64,000 nucleotides of DNA, from NCBI RefSeq assembly GCF_022549495.1, contig NZ_JAKZGD010000005.1, positions 211,352-275,351 on the forward strand, read 5' to 3'. Positions within the stretch are counted from its first letter, which is position 1, and every line of letters begins with the position of its first letter. Made by a program: the position numbers and the translations under genes. The notes below the pieces were generated by a model. That model was not told where the DNA came from. It made no database searches and worked only from the letters and a program-made list of their open reading frames with translations. Below are positions 26,129 to 36,367 of the stretch, piece by piece. The DNA comes from Acinetobacter sp. ANC 4805. GTDB lineage: Bacteria; Pseudomonadota; Gammaproteobacteria; Pseudomonadales; Moraxellaceae.

Positions 26129-28768
26129 ATGGCGAATACTCCACGCTCTGCTTCAAAAAGCACAGCAGCTCCAGCCTCTGCTGCAACGAAACGTGCCTTA
26201 GTGATTGTGGAGTCGCCTGCAAAAGCGAAAACCATTAATAAATATTTGGGCTCACAATTTATTGTGAAGTCGTCTGTCGGTCATGTTCGTGATTTACCGA
26301 CAGGTGGTGGGGCAAAATCAACAGAAAAAAAGCCTGCTACACGAACAAAACTAACTGACGAACAAAAGGCTGAAAAATCACAATCTGCATTGATCAATCG
26401 GATGGGTGTTGACCCAGAACACGATTGGATTGCACATTATGAAGTGCTACCAGGTAAAGAGCATGTCGTTGCTGAACTGAAAAAACTCGCCAAAGATGCA
26501 GATGCAATCTATCTCGCAACGGACTTGGATAGAGAAGGGGAGGCGATTGCGTGGCACTTGAGAGAAGTCATTGGTGGCGATGACAGCCGTTTTCATCGTG
26601 TAGTCTTTAATGAAATTACCAAGAATGCTATCCAAGAAGCATTTAAGCAACCAACACGGTTAGATATTAATCGTGTCAATGCTCAACAAGCACGTCGTTT
26701 CCTTGACCGTGTTGTGGGCTTTATGGTTTCACCATTACTTTGGGAAAAAATTGCTCGTGGTTTATCGGCAGGTCGTGTGCAATCTGTTGCAGTAAAATTG
26801 GTGGTTGAGCGTGAACGTGAAATTCGTGCTTTTATCCCCGAAGAATATTGGCAGGTTTTTGCAGATACCGTTTCTAAAAAAGATGACATTCGTTTAGAAG
26901 CTGTGAGACAGGCGGGTAAAACGCTTAAACTCAAAAATAAAGCTGAAACAGATGCATTATTAAATGTCTTAAAAGATGCTGAATATAAAGTCGCTTTACG
27001 TGAAGATAAACCGACGAAGGTGAATCCGAGTGCGCCGTATATTACGTCAACGCTTCAACAGGCAGCCAGCACACGCTTAGGTTTCTCTGTAAAGAAAACC
27101 ATGATGTTGGCGCAACGTTTGTATGAAGGTGGCTTTATTACCTATATGCGTACTGACTCAACGTTTTTGAGTGATGATGCGGTCAATATGGTGCGTAACC
27201 ATATCCAACAAAATTTTGGTGATAAATATATACCTGCCAAACCAAACCGTTATGGTAATAAAGCAGGTGCGCAAGAAGCTCATGAAGCCATTCGTCCATC
27301 TGATGTAGGATTGACAGGTGATAAGCTTGCGGGTGTAGAGCGTGATGCTCAGCGTTTATATGACCTAATTTGGCGTCAATTTGTTGCTTGTCAAATGACT
27401 CCTGCTGAATATTTATCTTCAACGCTAACGGTTGAAGCATCAAATGTTGAGTTAAAAGCCAAAGGTCGTACTTTAGTATTTGATGGCTTTACCCGCGTTC
27501 GTGGTGCCAATAAATCAGATGATGATATTTTATTACCTGCGGTGAAAGTCGGTGAAGTACTCAAGTTAGAAAAGCTTGACCCAAGCCAACATTTTACTAA
27601 ACCGCCTGCGCGTTTTACCGAAGCCTCTTTGGTGAAAGAGTTAGAGAAGAAAGGGATTGGTCGTCCGTCAACTTACGCGGCGATTATTTCGACGATTCAA
27701 GAGCGTGGTTATGTCAAGCTAGAAAACCGTCGTCTCTTTGCAGAGAAGATGGGCGAGATTGTTACCGACCGTCTTGATGAAAGTTTTAATAACTTGATGA
27801 ACTATGCCTTTACCGCGGATTTAGAAGGTCAATTAGACCGTGTTGCGACAGGTGAGCGTAACTGGAAAGAGTTACTCGATACGTTCTATGGTGACTTTAA
27901 AAAGCGTTTGACCAATGCACAAGGTGAGAGCGGGATGCGCCGTAATCAGCCTGTAGAAGTGCCTGATGTACAATGTCCTGAATGTTCGCGTCCAATGCAA
28001 GTGCGTACAGGAACGACAGGCGTATTCTTGGGTTGTTCAGGTTATAACTTACCACCAAAAGAACGTTGTAAAGGTACCTTGAACTTAACACCTGTTGAGT
28101 CTTTGGCTGCATTATCTGACGATGATGGTGCTGAAACTGCTGACTTGATGTCGAAACATCGTTGTCCTAAATGTAGTACCGCAATGGATAGCTATGTGGT
28201 GGATGGTGGACGCAAATTGCATGTTTGTGGTAATAACCCTGACTGTGATGGCTACGAAGTTGAAGAAGGTGAGTTCAAGATCAAGGGCTATGATGGCCCA
28301 ACCATTCCATGTGATAAATGTGATGGTGAAATGCAGTTAAAAACAGGTCGTTTTGGCCCCTACTTCGCATGTTCAAGCTGTGACAATACCCGTAAAGTAT
28401 TGAAGAGTGGTCAACCTGCACCCCCACGTGTAGACCCAATCAAAATGGAACACTTGCGTTCAACTAAACATGACGACTTTTTTGTGTTACGTGATGGCGC
28501 AGCAGGCTTGTTCTTAGCAGCAAGCAAGTTCCCTAAAATCCGTGAAACGCGTGCGCCCAAAGTTGCTGAATTACGAAGTGTAGCGGATCAACTGGACCCA
28601 AAATACCAGTTCTTGTTGCAAGCACCAGATGTCGACCCTGAAGGTAATCCAACGGTGGTGAAATTCAGTCGTAAGAATCAAGAGCAATACGTGGGTTCAG
28701 AGACGCTTGAAGGAAAACAAACTAAGTGGAGTTTAGTTTTCAAGAATGGGAAATGGGTTGAAGCTTAG
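26129..28768 (+). CDS. topA: DNA topoisomerase I TopA
   Basis: Type IA topoisomerase, 879 residues, relaxing negative supercoils. The TOPRIM domain begins [20 protein letters not shown], with acidic DxDREGE in [14 protein letters not shown]. The catalytic tyrosine is in [11 protein letters not shown]. The C-terminus has three Cys4-type zinc-ribbon units (CPECSRPM...CSGY...[11 protein letters not shown]...[15 protein letters not shown]...CSSC). It may be in a transcript with the small membrane protein upstream. Confidence 0.98.
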   Translation: MANTPRSASKSTAAPASAATKRALVIVESPAKAKTINKYLGSQFIVKSSVGHVRDLPTGGGAKSTEKKPATRTKLTDEQKAEKSQSALINRMGVDPEHDWIAHYEVLPGKEHVVAELKKLAKDADAIYLATDLDREGEAIAWHLREVIGGDDSRFHRVVFNEITKNAIQEAFKQPTRLDINRVNAQQARRFLDRVVGFMVSPLLWEKIARGLSAGRVQSVAVKLVVEREREIRAFIPEEYWQVFADTVSKKDDIRLEAVRQAGKTLKLKNKAETDALLNVLKDAEYKVALREDKPTKVNPSAPYITSTLQQAASTRLGFSVKKTMMLAQRLYEGGFITYMRTDSTFLSDDAVNMVRNHIQQNFGDKYIPAKPNRYGNKAGAQEAHEAIRPSDVGLTGDKLAGVERDAQRLYDLIWRQFVACQMTPAEYLSSTLTVEASNVELKAKGRTLVFDGFTRVRGANKSDDDILLPAVKVGEVLKLEKLDPSQHFTKPPARFTEASLVKELEKKGIGRPSTYAAIISTIQERGYVKLENRRLFAEKMGEIVTDRLDESFNNLMNYAFTADLEGQLDRVATGERNWKELLDTFYGDFKKRLTNAQGESGMRRNQPVEVPDVQCPECSRPMQVRTGTTGVFLGCSGYNLPPKERCKGTLNLTPVESLAALSDDDGAETADLMSKHRCPKCSTAMDSYVVDGGRKLHVCGNNPDCDGYEVEEGEFKIKGYDGPTIPCDKCDGEMQLKTGRFGPYFACSSCDNTRKVLKSGQPAPPRVDPIKMEHLRSTKHDDFFVLRDGAAGLFLAASKFPKIRETRAPKVAELRSVADQLDPKYQFLLQAPDVDPEGNPTVVKFSRKNQEQYVGSETLEGKQTKWSLVFKNGKWVEA

Positions 28769-28784
28769 AATTTTGTAGCATAAG

Positions 28785-28812
28785 AAATGCTGGCGATTTG
28801 CTGGCATTTTTT
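28785..28812 (+). terminator. Probable terminator after topA
   Basis: AAATGC pairs with GCATTT around an inner loop containing a repeated GCTGGC, and the tail is TTTTTTATT. The stem is only six uninterrupted pairs. Confidence 0.6.
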
Positions 28813-28871
28813 ATTGATGTGTTATCAATAAATTAAAAAAAGAGCATCTGCATTTTATTGGGGCGAGTTCC

Positions 28872-29630
28872 ATGTGGAAAAATATTCGAGTTGCGTGTTT
28901 GCTGATAGTGCTATTGATTGTTGCAGTCAATGCCTATCGTGACCAGAATCAGGATTGGAATAAGCCGACAAATATTCTTCTACATCCGATCAATGCCGAT
29001 GGTTTAGCGAGTACTCAACAGTATATTCAACATTTACAACACAATGATTTTGCGGTGGTAAAACAATATTTAGAGGAAAGCAGCCAAGAATATCGAGGGC
29101 AAAGTAGTTATTTTATTGTTCAGGTTGGGCGTGAATTACATCAAACACCCCCGAAGATGTCCGAGCAACCAAGTCTCCTGAATAATATTCTGTGGAGTCT
29201 GAAATTCCGATTTTATGCGTGGAAACAATATCACTCAGTAGATGGAGCGCCGAGCTTAACTTTGTATTTGAATTTTTATGATCCCAAGCACACTAAAGAA
29301 CTCAAACATTCAACCGCTTTAGAGCGAGGGCGAATCGGGTCAGTGAATTTATTTGCTTCACAAAAACAAGCAGCACAGAATAATGTAGTACTCACACATG
29401 AGTTATTGCATGGTTTCGGGGCGACAGACAAATATAGCTTAAATACTGGAGAGCCTATTTTCCCGATTGGTTATGCAAATGCAGATCAACACCCCTTATA
29501 CCCTCAAACCGAGGCTGAAATTATGGGAGGGCGTATTCCGCTGTCAGAACATAAAAGTAAAATGCCAAATGATTTAGAGCAAACCGTCATTCGTCAGCTT
29601 ACAGCACAAGAAATTGGCTGGATAAAATAA
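28872..29630 (+). CDS. Membrane-anchored HExxHxxGxxD putative zinc metalloprotease
   Basis: A 252-residue protein with an N-terminal signal anchor (about residues 5-22) and a periplasmic part. The motif HELLHGFGATD at residues 176-186 has the metzincin-type HExxHxxGxxD layout, with Asp186 as possible third zinc ligand. A methionine in AEIMGGRIP (Met218) is placed where a Met-turn would be. Other features are no obvious propeptide and an Arg/Trp-rich segment before the motif. I do not recognise a named family. A protease role is inferred from the motif. It lies alone after topA. Confidence 0.7.
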   Translation: MWKNIRVACLLIVLLIVAVNAYRDQNQDWNKPTNILLHPINADGLASTQQYIQHLQHNDFAVVKQYLEESSQEYRGQSSYFIVQVGRELHQTPPKMSEQPSLLNNILWSLKFRFYAWKQYHSVDGAPSLTLYLNFYDPKHTKELKHSTALERGRIGSVNLFASQKQAAQNNVVLTHELLHGFGATDKYSLNTGEPIFPIGYANADQHPLYPQTEAEIMGGRIPLSEHKSKMPNDLEQTVIRQLTAQEIGWIK

Positions 29631-29805
29631 ATTGTGGATAAGTTTTGACTTATCCATAGCATTAAAATGGTAATCAGAATAAAAAATATGAAATAAAACA
29701 CCAATTTTCTGACATTCTGTCATTAATTTTCAACATGCTTTATACAGAATTTAGCGACAAATACGCCCAATATAGACGTATAACATTGATGATAAAAGAG
29801 TAATA

Positions 29806-30378
29806 ATGATGAAAACAGTGGGTAATGATCTGATTCGTAATCAACTCCACGCTGACCGCAAATGGTATCTACTATTGGGTACGCTATTGGTTATTTTCGG
29901 TTTGGTTCTTTTAGCTGCTTTACCATTTGCAACATTATCCGCCGTATTGTTGTTTGGTGTTTTAATGATGTTGGGTGGTGTTCTACATTTGGTTGCGGCA
30001 TTCATGGTCTTTAAGGGCGGAACACGTTGGCTATGGGCATTGTTTGGTGTACTGTATTTAGCAGCAGGCTACTTTGCCTTTACCACACCTGTGATTACTG
30101 CAGTGGTCTTAACTAGCTTCTTGGCGATTGCGCTTATTATTGCAGGGGTGATCCGAACTGCAAATGCATTTATTCTTAGACCGATTTCAGGTTGGGGCTG
30201 GGTACTGTTTTCAGGCATCTTGACTTTATTAACAGGGGTTCTGATTTTATCATCACCCGATTCTCCATTCTGGGTATTGGGCATGTTCCTTGCGATAGAT
30301 ATTTTGTTCCAAGGGATTAATTACTTAACTTTTGCTGGTGCAATTAAACAGTTACCACATAGCTCAACCACAGTTTAA
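29806..30378 (+). CDS. HdeD family (DUF308) membrane protein
   Basis: A 190-residue membrane protein of the HdeD/DUF308 family, with about six membrane segments in three internally similar pairs: LLGTLLVIFGLVLLAALPFATLSAVLLFGVLMMLGGVLHLVAAF, then FGVLYLAAGYFAFTTPVITAVVL, then LFSGILTLLTGVLILSSPDSPFWVLGMFLAIDILFQG. HdeD is associated with acid resistance in E. coli; no acid-stress context is visible here. A strong terminator follows. Confidence 0.88.
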   Translation: MMKTVGNDLIRNQLHADRKWYLLLGTLLVIFGLVLLAALPFATLSAVLLFGVLMMLGGVLHLVAAFMVFKGGTRWLWALFGVLYLAAGYFAFTTPVITAVVLTSFLAIALIIAGVIRTANAFILRPISGWGWVLFSGILTLLTGVLILSSPDSPFWVLGMFLAIDILFQGINYLTFAGAIKQLPHSSTTV

Positions 30379-30395
30379 GTGATCAAGTTAAAACT

Positions 30396-30425
30396 AAGAG
30401 CATGTAATACACATGCTCTTTTTGT
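30396..30425 (+). terminator. Terminator after the HdeD-like gene
   Basis: Perfect 9-bp stem AGAGCATGT/ACATGCTCT with a five-base loop, followed by a T-run. Confidence 0.9.
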
Positions 30426-30496
30426 TTTTGTAGCAGAAAACATCTCGACTGCTTGAGTCTGTTAAAATAGCAGTTCATTTCTAACTGACCAATTGT

Positions 30497-32476
30497 ATGA
30501 CGCTTGCCAAGCTAATTGATGAACTGAATCCGCAACAAAAACGAGCAGCTACCACAACTGCACAAAACTGCTTGGTTTTGGCAGGGGCAGGTTGTGGAAA
30601 AACCAAAACGATTGTGGCGAGAGCAGCATATTTAATTGATCAAGGTTTACCCGCGCAGCAGATTCAAATTTTGACCTTTACTCGCCGAGCTGCCAGTGAA
30701 ATAGTTACGCGTGTTGAGCAGCACATGGGTGGGCAGGCGAAAGGTTTACGTGCTTCAACGTTCCACACCTTTTGTATGTATTTATTGCGCCGTAATCCTC
30801 GCGCTTTTGGTCTGACCCAGTTCAGTATTATTGACCGAGATGATCAATTGCTGATGTTCCGTCTATTACGCGGCAAAGATAAAGGAAATGTGTTGCCAAA
30901 GGCGGCAGAGTTATGTGATTTATATTCTTATGCACGTAATACTAAAAGTAAACTCTCAGATGCTTTGGTTGAACAGTTACCCCAAGCGATTGAGTATAAG
31001 GCACACATTACCGAGTTAATGAAAGCGTATGAACAGCGCAAGCAAGAACGAAATTTTCTCGATTATGATGATATTTTAGCGATCGTTGCAGTGCATTTGC
31101 AAAACTCACCTGAGCTGGTGGAGTGGGTGATTGGGTTTTGTTCGGCGCTATTGGTTGATGAAATGCAGGACACGAACCCTTTGCAATGGGCGTTGCTGCA
31201 ACCCTTGATTGGCAAGGTTAAACTGTTTTGTGTTGGCGATGATGCACAATCCATTTATGGCTTCCGTGGTGCCGATTTTGAAAATATTCACCACTTTAAA
31301 GAACGTGTACCCGATGCTGAGGTGCTGACTTTAGACATGAATTATCGTTCTACACAAGGCATTTTGGATTTATCGAATTGGTTGTTAGAACAAAGCCAAA
31401 TTGGATATAACAAACATTTGCAAGCCTATCGAGGCAACGGCTTAAAACCACAACTACATATCTTAAGCAATGAGTTTGAAGAAGCCAATTGGATCGTTCA
31501 AGATTTGAATCGCCGTCATAGGCAAGGGGCGGCATGGGCAGCGCATATGGTGTTGCTTCGCTCAGGTTTTAGTGGTCGTTATCTAGAAGGGGCATTAATT
31601 GCTGCTAACATTCCTTATCGTTTCATTGGTGGGGTAAAGTTGCTTGAATCCGCACATGTTAAAGATGTTTTAAGTTTGCTTCGGGTCAGTGTTAATCCAC
31701 AGGATGATTTGGCTTGGATGCGCTTTCTGACTTTATGGGATGGTGTGGGTGATGTTGGTGCCAGTAAGTTGGCACAGGAGTTGATTCAACTTCCAGATAT
31801 TGACGCGCGGTGTCAGCGCTTAGAGCGACACGGCAAAGTGCCACAACAAGCGATTCTGATTTTGATGCAGTTGGGTGTATTACAACAGCAAGTGGAGGCT
31901 TGTATTGGTTTGGCACTAGATGCCCTGAATGAACAGTTGCAAAATAATTATAAAACCAAAGACTGGACACGCCGTGTCAAAGACTTTGATTTGGTCAAGC
32001 AACTGGCACGTAAGCATAGTTCACTTGGAGAATTCTTGGAGGAGTATGTACTTGATCCAATTTCAGTTTCAGAAATAGATAAAACACCTGATCAAGATCT
32101 AGTAACACTTATCACGATTCACTCTGCCAAAGGGGCGGAACAAAAAGTCTGTTATGTGCCGCATGTTTCCCCAACTCAATATCCACATGCACGTGCGCAA
32201 GGTGATTTTGATGATGTGGAAGAGGAGCGTCGTGTACTTTATGTTGCATTAACGCGTGCTGAAAATGAATTGATTTTGACCAAACAGAATTTAAATTTAT
32301 GGTCGCAAGATCAATATGATGAGTTAGGTCGGAAAGTAGAAAGTTATTTCCTTAATGATTTACCTCAACATTTAGTCGATATTCAGATTCACCGCCAAGT
32401 TACTTCAGCATTTAATCCAAGTAAATGGCAACGGAACCCTGCAATAAGTTTAGGTTTTGGTATTGATCTCGATTAA
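30497..32476 (+). CDS. UvrD/Rep-family ATP-dependent DNA helicase
   Basis: A 659-residue superfamily-1A helicase with the full motif set: AGAGCGKTKT (Walker A), ILTFTRRAASEI, STFHTFCMYLL, VDEMQDTNPLQW (Walker B, with Met where Tyr is usual), GDDAQSIYGFRGAD, LDMNYRST, TIHSAKGAE, and VLYVALTRAENEL. It is shorter than UvrD or Rep in the C-terminal region. It probably unwinds DNA 3' to 5' in repair or replication restart. The RRM gene follows after 65 bases. Orthology to uvrD or rep is not settled. Confidence 0.92.
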   Translation: MTLAKLIDELNPQQKRAATTTAQNCLVLAGAGCGKTKTIVARAAYLIDQGLPAQQIQILTFTRRAASEIVTRVEQHMGGQAKGLRASTFHTFCMYLLRRNPRAFGLTQFSIIDRDDQLLMFRLLRGKDKGNVLPKAAELCDLYSYARNTKSKLSDALVEQLPQAIEYKAHITELMKAYEQRKQERNFLDYDDILAIVAVHLQNSPELVEWVIGFCSALLVDEMQDTNPLQWALLQPLIGKVKLFCVGDDAQSIYGFRGADFENIHHFKERVPDAEVLTLDMNYRSTQGILDLSNWLLEQSQIGYNKHLQAYRGNGLKPQLHILSNEFEEANWIVQDLNRRHRQGAAWAAHMVLLRSGFSGRYLEGALIAANIPYRFIGGVKLLESAHVKDVLSLLRVSVNPQDDLAWMRFLTLWDGVGDVGASKLAQELIQLPDIDARCQRLERHGKVPQQAILILMQLGVLQQQVEACIGLALDALNEQLQNNYKTKDWTRRVKDFDLVKQLARKHSSLGEFLEEYVLDPISVSEIDKTPDQDLVTLITIHSAKGAEQKVCYVPHVSPTQYPHARAQGDFDDVEEERRVLYVALTRAENELILTKQNLNLWSQDQYDELGRKVESYFLNDLPQHLVDIQIHRQVTSAFNPSKWQRNPAISLGFGIDLD

Positions 32477-32541
32477 ACTAGATCTATTCAATTTATTTTG
32501 ATTCATTATCTTAAATGATGAATCATTTTTCGGGTTTTAGC

Positions 32542-32787
32542 ATGAAAATTTTAGTTCGTAATATAGATCGTTTGGTTACAGATGCAGAAGTCCTCGACTT
32601 ATTTAAAGCGTATGGAAAAGTGGATTCTTGTGTTGTAGTGAAGGATGCTAAAACTGGAAAATCAAAAGGTTTTGGTTTTGTTGAAATGTCTAATCCACGT
32701 GAAGCGATTAAGGCTGTTAAGGGTTTGAATACTTTGAAAGTAAAAGGTAATGGCATTCGTGTAAAAATTGCGGAAGATCAAACTTAA
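32542..32787 (+). CDS. RRM RNA-binding protein
   Basis: An 81-residue protein that is essentially one RNA-recognition motif: RNP2 ILVRNI and RNP1 KGFGFVEM are both intact, which argues for RNA binding. Bacterial stand-alone RRM proteins of this kind are rarely studied. The frame is open nine codons upstream, but MKILVRNIDR gives the usual start at the RRM edge. It is followed after six bases by an ASCH-domain gene. Confidence 0.88.
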   Translation: MKILVRNIDRLVTDAEVLDLFKAYGKVDSCVVVKDAKTGKSKGFGFVEMSNPREAIKAVKGLNTLKVKGNGIRVKIAEDQT

Positions 32788-32793
32788 CTCCCC

Positions 32794-33153
32794 GTGTTAA
32801 AGCAATATCAAGCTTTATCGATTGTTGCACCGAATGCTGAGCGAATTTTACAAGGATCGAAAACACTGGAAATTCGTTCTTGGCAGCCTGAAACTTTGCC
32901 ACTGAAAAATCTGGTCATTGTTGAAAATTTGAATTTTTTAACAAAGGATGGTGATGAAGAAATGGGTAGGGCGGTTGCTTTGATTGATATCGAGGCGGTA
33001 CGTCCTTGGCAAGCACATGAAGTGGAGATTGCTTGTGCTTCTTATTGGGCTGAAGGATATTTTGCTTGGGTCATCAGTAATGTCCGTCCTTTCGCCCAAC
33101 CACTCGATACAATAGCAAAGCGTAAACTTTATCGTATTGAATTGATGTTATGA
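32794..33153 (+). CDS. ASCH domain protein
   Basis: A 119-residue ASCH-fold protein. The family pattern is visible as SIVAPNAERILQGSKTLEIRSW near the N-terminus and a C-terminal YFAWVISNVRPFAQP. ASCH domains are proposed to bind RNA and act in RNA modification or coactivation; a relative is the N4-acetylcytidine amidohydrolase YqfB. The start is GTG at 32794, six bases after the RRM gene's stop and with no clear ribosome-binding site, so translational coupling is plausible. Confidence 0.8.
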   Translation: MLKQYQALSIVAPNAERILQGSKTLEIRSWQPETLPLKNLVIVENLNFLTKDGDEEMGRAVALIDIEAVRPWQAHEVEIACASYWAEGYFAWVISNVRPFAQPLDTIAKRKLYRIELML

Positions 33154-33226
33154 GTACTATTTGTTTCAGCATCAATTCGCTTTACAATCAGTCCTGATTT
33201 AAATGAAATGAAAATAGGGATTTCTT

Positions 33227-33730
33227 ATGTCTCGTGTTGCTCGCTACCATGCTGATCGTACCAATCAAAAATTGTATTTTGCCCGACTTGCATGTCAACA
33301 AGCTGAGCAAACTGAACATATTCAACAAGCACAGGCACATCGTGAGTCAGCCGTATTTCATTTACATGGAGCAATTTTAGCGTTCCTACAAGAATTGGTA
33401 CGCTATTATCGTTTAAATGATTTGCAACCGACGTTTAAGTCGATTGAAGAACAGATGGCGGACAAAGGGCAAGTTTCGCCAGAAGTCGCTGTATTGCAGC
33501 AATTGGCTAAAGATGGATTTATTGCAGAATTAAAACGTGCGTATCGTTTATGTCAATATGCACCAGAACCAACTGCACCAGAACCAGAAAATGAGACCTC
33601 ATCTAATCTGATTATTAAAGTGACTCAAAGCCCACAAGCATGGTTGCCTGATGCGAAAATTTTACGTGAATGGCATCGAGAGTTAACTCATCTGATTGAC
33701 GGTTTCCGTAATGAAATGGTTGAGTTTTAA
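33227..33730 (+). CDS. DUF6586-like protein
   Basis: A 167-residue, mostly helical cytoplasmic protein (MSRVARYHADRTNQKLYFARLACQQAEQ... HRESAVFHLHGAILAFLQELVRYYRL). It looks like the DUF6586 family found next to similar genes in Pseudomonas; that assignment is from recollection. A Pro/Glu linker (about 115-125) separates a helical N-terminal half from the C-terminal helix with WHRELTHLIDGFRNEM. Function unknown. A further small gene follows after about 110 bases. Confidence 0.7.
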   Translation: MSRVARYHADRTNQKLYFARLACQQAEQTEHIQQAQAHRESAVFHLHGAILAFLQELVRYYRLNDLQPTFKSIEEQMADKGQVSPEVAVLQQLAKDGFIAELKRAYRLCQYAPEPTAPEPENETSSNLIIKVTQSPQAWLPDAKILREWHRELTHLIDGFRNEMVEF

Positions 33731-33842
33731 GTCGAATAAAACATAGACTTGAAATATGAGTAAATAGTACCTATATAAATAAGACGTGAGATTGCAAAGT
33801 ACAGCAGTGCTTTGCCACCATGTAGAAACATGGAGTAATTGT

Positions 33843-34121
33843 ATGTCAATGCAACAGTTAAAAGAGTTATTTGGTAGTCAAGAAGCAGTTCTTGAGTTGG
33901 TGCAACTCGAAGGCGGTGAACTTGCTTTGCGTAATGCGGGGTCTGAAGCAGAACCTTTGGTCAAAATCCAGTTTAGTGAAGATGTAAAAAAGATCTTAGG
34001 TGATCAGACACCAGCCGTTGCACAGCATATGATTCAAGCTGCTTTATTTGGCTTGTTGGAAAAACAGATGAATCAGCTTCAAGCAGAAGTGATTGATGAG
34101 CAGCCACAGCATTTTAGTTAA
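33843..34121 (+). CDS. Small conserved hypothetical protein
   Basis: A 92-residue acidic cytoplasmic protein (QLEGGELALRNAGSEAEPLVKIQFSEDVKKILGD). The start at 33843 has GGAG seven bases upstream; an in-frame ATG-like start 19 codons earlier has no such site. I do not recognise a function. It follows the DUF6586-like gene on the same strand and ends before a strong terminator. Confidence 0.7.
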   Translation: MSMQQLKELFGSQEAVLELVQLEGGELALRNAGSEAEPLVKIQFSEDVKKILGDQTPAVAQHMIQAALFGLLEKQMNQLQAEVIDEQPQHFS

Positions 34122-34147
34122 AAGAATTGGAATAGATAGTTTGATAT

Positions 34148-34174
34148 AAACGCACCTAAGGGTGCGTTTTTTAT
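34148..34174 (+). terminator. Terminator after the small hypothetical gene
   Basis: 9-bp stem AAACGCACC/GGTGCGTTT with a TAAG loop and T-tract. The opposite strand has an A-run, so it could also serve the antiporter gene. Confidence 0.85.
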
Positions 34175-34192
34175 ATGATTAAGCAGTAAATA

Positions 34193-35908
34193 CTAATGTG
34201 ACGTGCTTTGATGAGCAAGTTCGATTTGACTCAGGATATGATGACTCATATTCTTTGCCATTTCTTCTTTTGCATAGAAGACTTCACCGATATTTTCATT
34301 ACGAATGACAGCAGCTTCTTCCTTGCTTTCAGCACAGATCAAGACCTGAATCTCAGGATTCAATTGCTTTGCAATATCGACAATACGATGAATATCTAAA
34401 ATATCCATAGGGGAAATAACCAATAAGCGTGCATGCTGAATATGGGCTTGAATCAATACATAAGGTTCTGTTGCTTCACCACTTACGGCAGCTATTCCTT
34501 GTTCACGCAGTTTTTCAACGATTTCACGATTTTCTTCAGCAATCACTACTTTGATATTCTGTTGCATTAGGTTTTCACTAATGCGTCGCCCTACGCCACC
34601 ATAACCAATAATCACCACCTGATCACGTAAATAAGCTTGATCGACTTCATCAGGAAGCATAGCAAGCGGGTCGCCACTACGCTCTAATAAGCGAGCTAAA
34701 TGTGAGCGTTCACGTATCCAGCGCTGAGCTGGTTCAATGGCAGAGAAAACGAATGAATTCAGTGTAATTGAAAATAATGCACCTGCAAGAATCAGATTCT
34801 GCGCATCTTGGGTGAGCAAGCCAAGTGATAAACCGAGTGTTGCTAGAATAAATGAGAACTCTCCAATTTGTGCCAAACTTGCACCGACAGTTAATGCCGT
34901 ATTAATTGGATAGCGGAAGAATAAAACCAAAGCCATGGCGGCTAAAGTTTTACCAATCATAATAATGGCAACAACGGCTAGAATATGTAAGGGCTGTTCC
35001 ACTAAAATTTTTGGATCGAATAGCATCCCGACTGAAACAAAAAATAAGATCGAGAAAATTTCACGTAATGAAAGCGTCTCTTCTTCTGCTCTATGACTAA
35101 AATCAGATTCCTTCACCACCATCCCTGCAAAGAATGCACCTAGTGCCATAGAAACACCGAAAACAGCATAAGAACCATAAGCAACCGAAACAGCTGACGC
35201 AACGACTGTGAGCGTGAATAACTCGCGTGAACCTAAACGAGCAACACGTTGCATAATCATCGGTATGAGACGTTTACCAATAATCAGCATAAAGGCAATA
35301 AAGCCTGTCACTTTCAGTAATGTCAGTCCAATAGTGATCCAAATATTTTGAGATGGGTCTGCCCCCGCTAATGGATGTCCGCCAAGTAAAACAGCTGTTG
35401 CAGGTAACAGCACCAAGACCAAGACCATAACGAGGTCTTCAACTAACAGCCAACCCACAGCAATTTTACCATTTACAGAGTCGAGTAGACCGCGATCGCC
35501 TAAGGCTTTAAGTAAGACCACAGTACTGGCACAAGAAAGACTTAAACCAAAAATGAGTGCTGAACCAAAACTCCAGCCCCAAAACATAGACACACCGATA
35601 CCAAGTAAAGTTGCGACGGCGATTTGTAGAATTGCACCTGGTAACGCAATACGGCGGACTTGTAATAGATCATTGAGGGAAAAATGCATCCCTACGCCAA
35701 ACATTAAAAACATGACCCCAAGCTCGGCGAGTTGGTTGGCAAGATGTATATCGACTACGATACCCGGTGTATTGGGACTTATAATAATACCAGCAATCAA
35801 ATATCCGATTAATGGTGGTAGGCGTAAACGTGCTGCGATATAGCCAAAAACTAGCGCCATACCAAAACCAACAGCAAGTAATATAATTAAATTAACATCA
35901 TGAGGCAT
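34193..35908 (-). CDS. Kef-type monovalent cation:proton antiporter (YbaL-like)
   Basis: A 571-residue CPA2 antiporter. About 12 membrane segments fill residues 1-390, with LPPLIGYLIAGIIISP and the LLVEDL motif typical of Kef/CPA2 transporters. A C-terminal RCK/TrkA-N domain begins near residue 415 (VVIIGYGGVGRRISENLM), binding NAD(H) or nucleotide to gate transport. It probably exchanges K+ or Na+ for H+ at the inner membrane. It stands alone. Confidence 0.9.
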   Translation of the reverse strand: MPHDVNLIILLAVGFGMALVFGYIAARLRLPPLIGYLIAGIIISPNTPGIVVDIHLANQLAELGVMFLMFGVGMHFSLNDLLQVRRIALPGAILQIAVATLLGIGVSMFWGWSFGSALIFGLSLSCASTVVLLKALGDRGLLDSVNGKIAVGWLLVEDLVMVLVLVLLPATAVLLGGHPLAGADPSQNIWITIGLTLLKVTGFIAFMLIIGKRLIPMIMQRVARLGSRELFTLTVVASAVSVAYGSYAVFGVSMALGAFFAGMVVKESDFSHRAEEETLSLREIFSILFFVSVGMLFDPKILVEQPLHILAVVAIIMIGKTLAAMALVLFFRYPINTALTVGASLAQIGEFSFILATLGLSLGLLTQDAQNLILAGALFSITLNSFVFSAIEPAQRWIRERSHLARLLERSGDPLAMLPDEVDQAYLRDQVVIIGYGGVGRRISENLMQQNIKVVIAEENREIVEKLREQGIAAVSGEATEPYVLIQAHIQHARLLVISPMDILDIHRIVDIAKQLNPEIQVLICAESKEEAAVIRNENIGEVFYAKEEMAKNMSHHILSQIELAHQSTSH

Positions 35909-36050
35909 CGAAACTCCTTAAACATTGCGGTTAAGGTACAAATAAATCAGCATAAAATATGCCAAGAGAAAATCGAATAAATTGTAACAACTAAAATCGA
36001 ATTTGTTGATGACAATTTTTTTAATGATCAAAAAAAATTATAAAAAATTT

Positions 36051-36113
36051 TCCCTCATCTTTTGTTAGAAAAGAGGGGGATTCTTTCCTTTAAAAATTTC
36101 TAGGGGATTTAAT
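36051..36113. repeat. Degenerate copy of the dispersed palindromic repeat
   Basis: TCCCTC...AGAGGGGGA (36051-36080) forms an imperfect stem, and CTAGGGGATTT follows. This resembles the units at 8119-8187 and 52377-52469. It lies in the 290-base gap between the antiporter gene and rpmG. Confidence 0.55.
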
Positions 36114-36154
36114 AAAAGTTGAATGGATGAGTATAAAAAGAAAATTTTAAAGCA

Positions 36155-36187
36155 AAAAAAACGACTTCATGAGAAGTCGCTTTTTTT
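36155..36187. terminator. Bidirectional terminator downstream of rpmG
   Basis: CGACTTC-ATGA-GAAGTCG with an A-run on the left and seven T on the right. It is the probable end of the rpmB-rpmG transcript on the minus strand. Confidence 0.85.
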
Positions 36188-36199
36188 AAAGAACTAAAA

Positions 36200-36355
36200 T
36201 TATTTAATTTTAGCTTCTTTGAAGATTACGTGTTGACGGATTTTTGGATCAAATTTTTTGATTTCCATTTTTTCCGGCATAGTACGTTTGTTCTTAGTAG
36301 TGGTATAGAAATAACCTGTACCAGCTGTAGAAACGAGACGGATTTTATCACGCAT
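36200..36355 (-). CDS. rpmG: 50S ribosomal protein L33
   Basis: 51-residue L33, read directly from the sequence: [20 protein letters not shown]..., then [20 protein letters not shown] and the end VIFKEAKIK. The length is exactly that of gammaproteobacterial L33. It follows rpmB with 12 bases between them, forming the usual rpmB-rpmG pair, and is followed by a terminator. It is of the form without the CxxC zinc ribbon. Confidence 0.97.
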   Translation of the reverse strand: MRDKIRLVSTAGTGYFYTTTKNKRTMPEKMEIKKFDPKIRQHVIFKEAKIK

Positions 36356-36367
36356 TGTTCAGACTCC

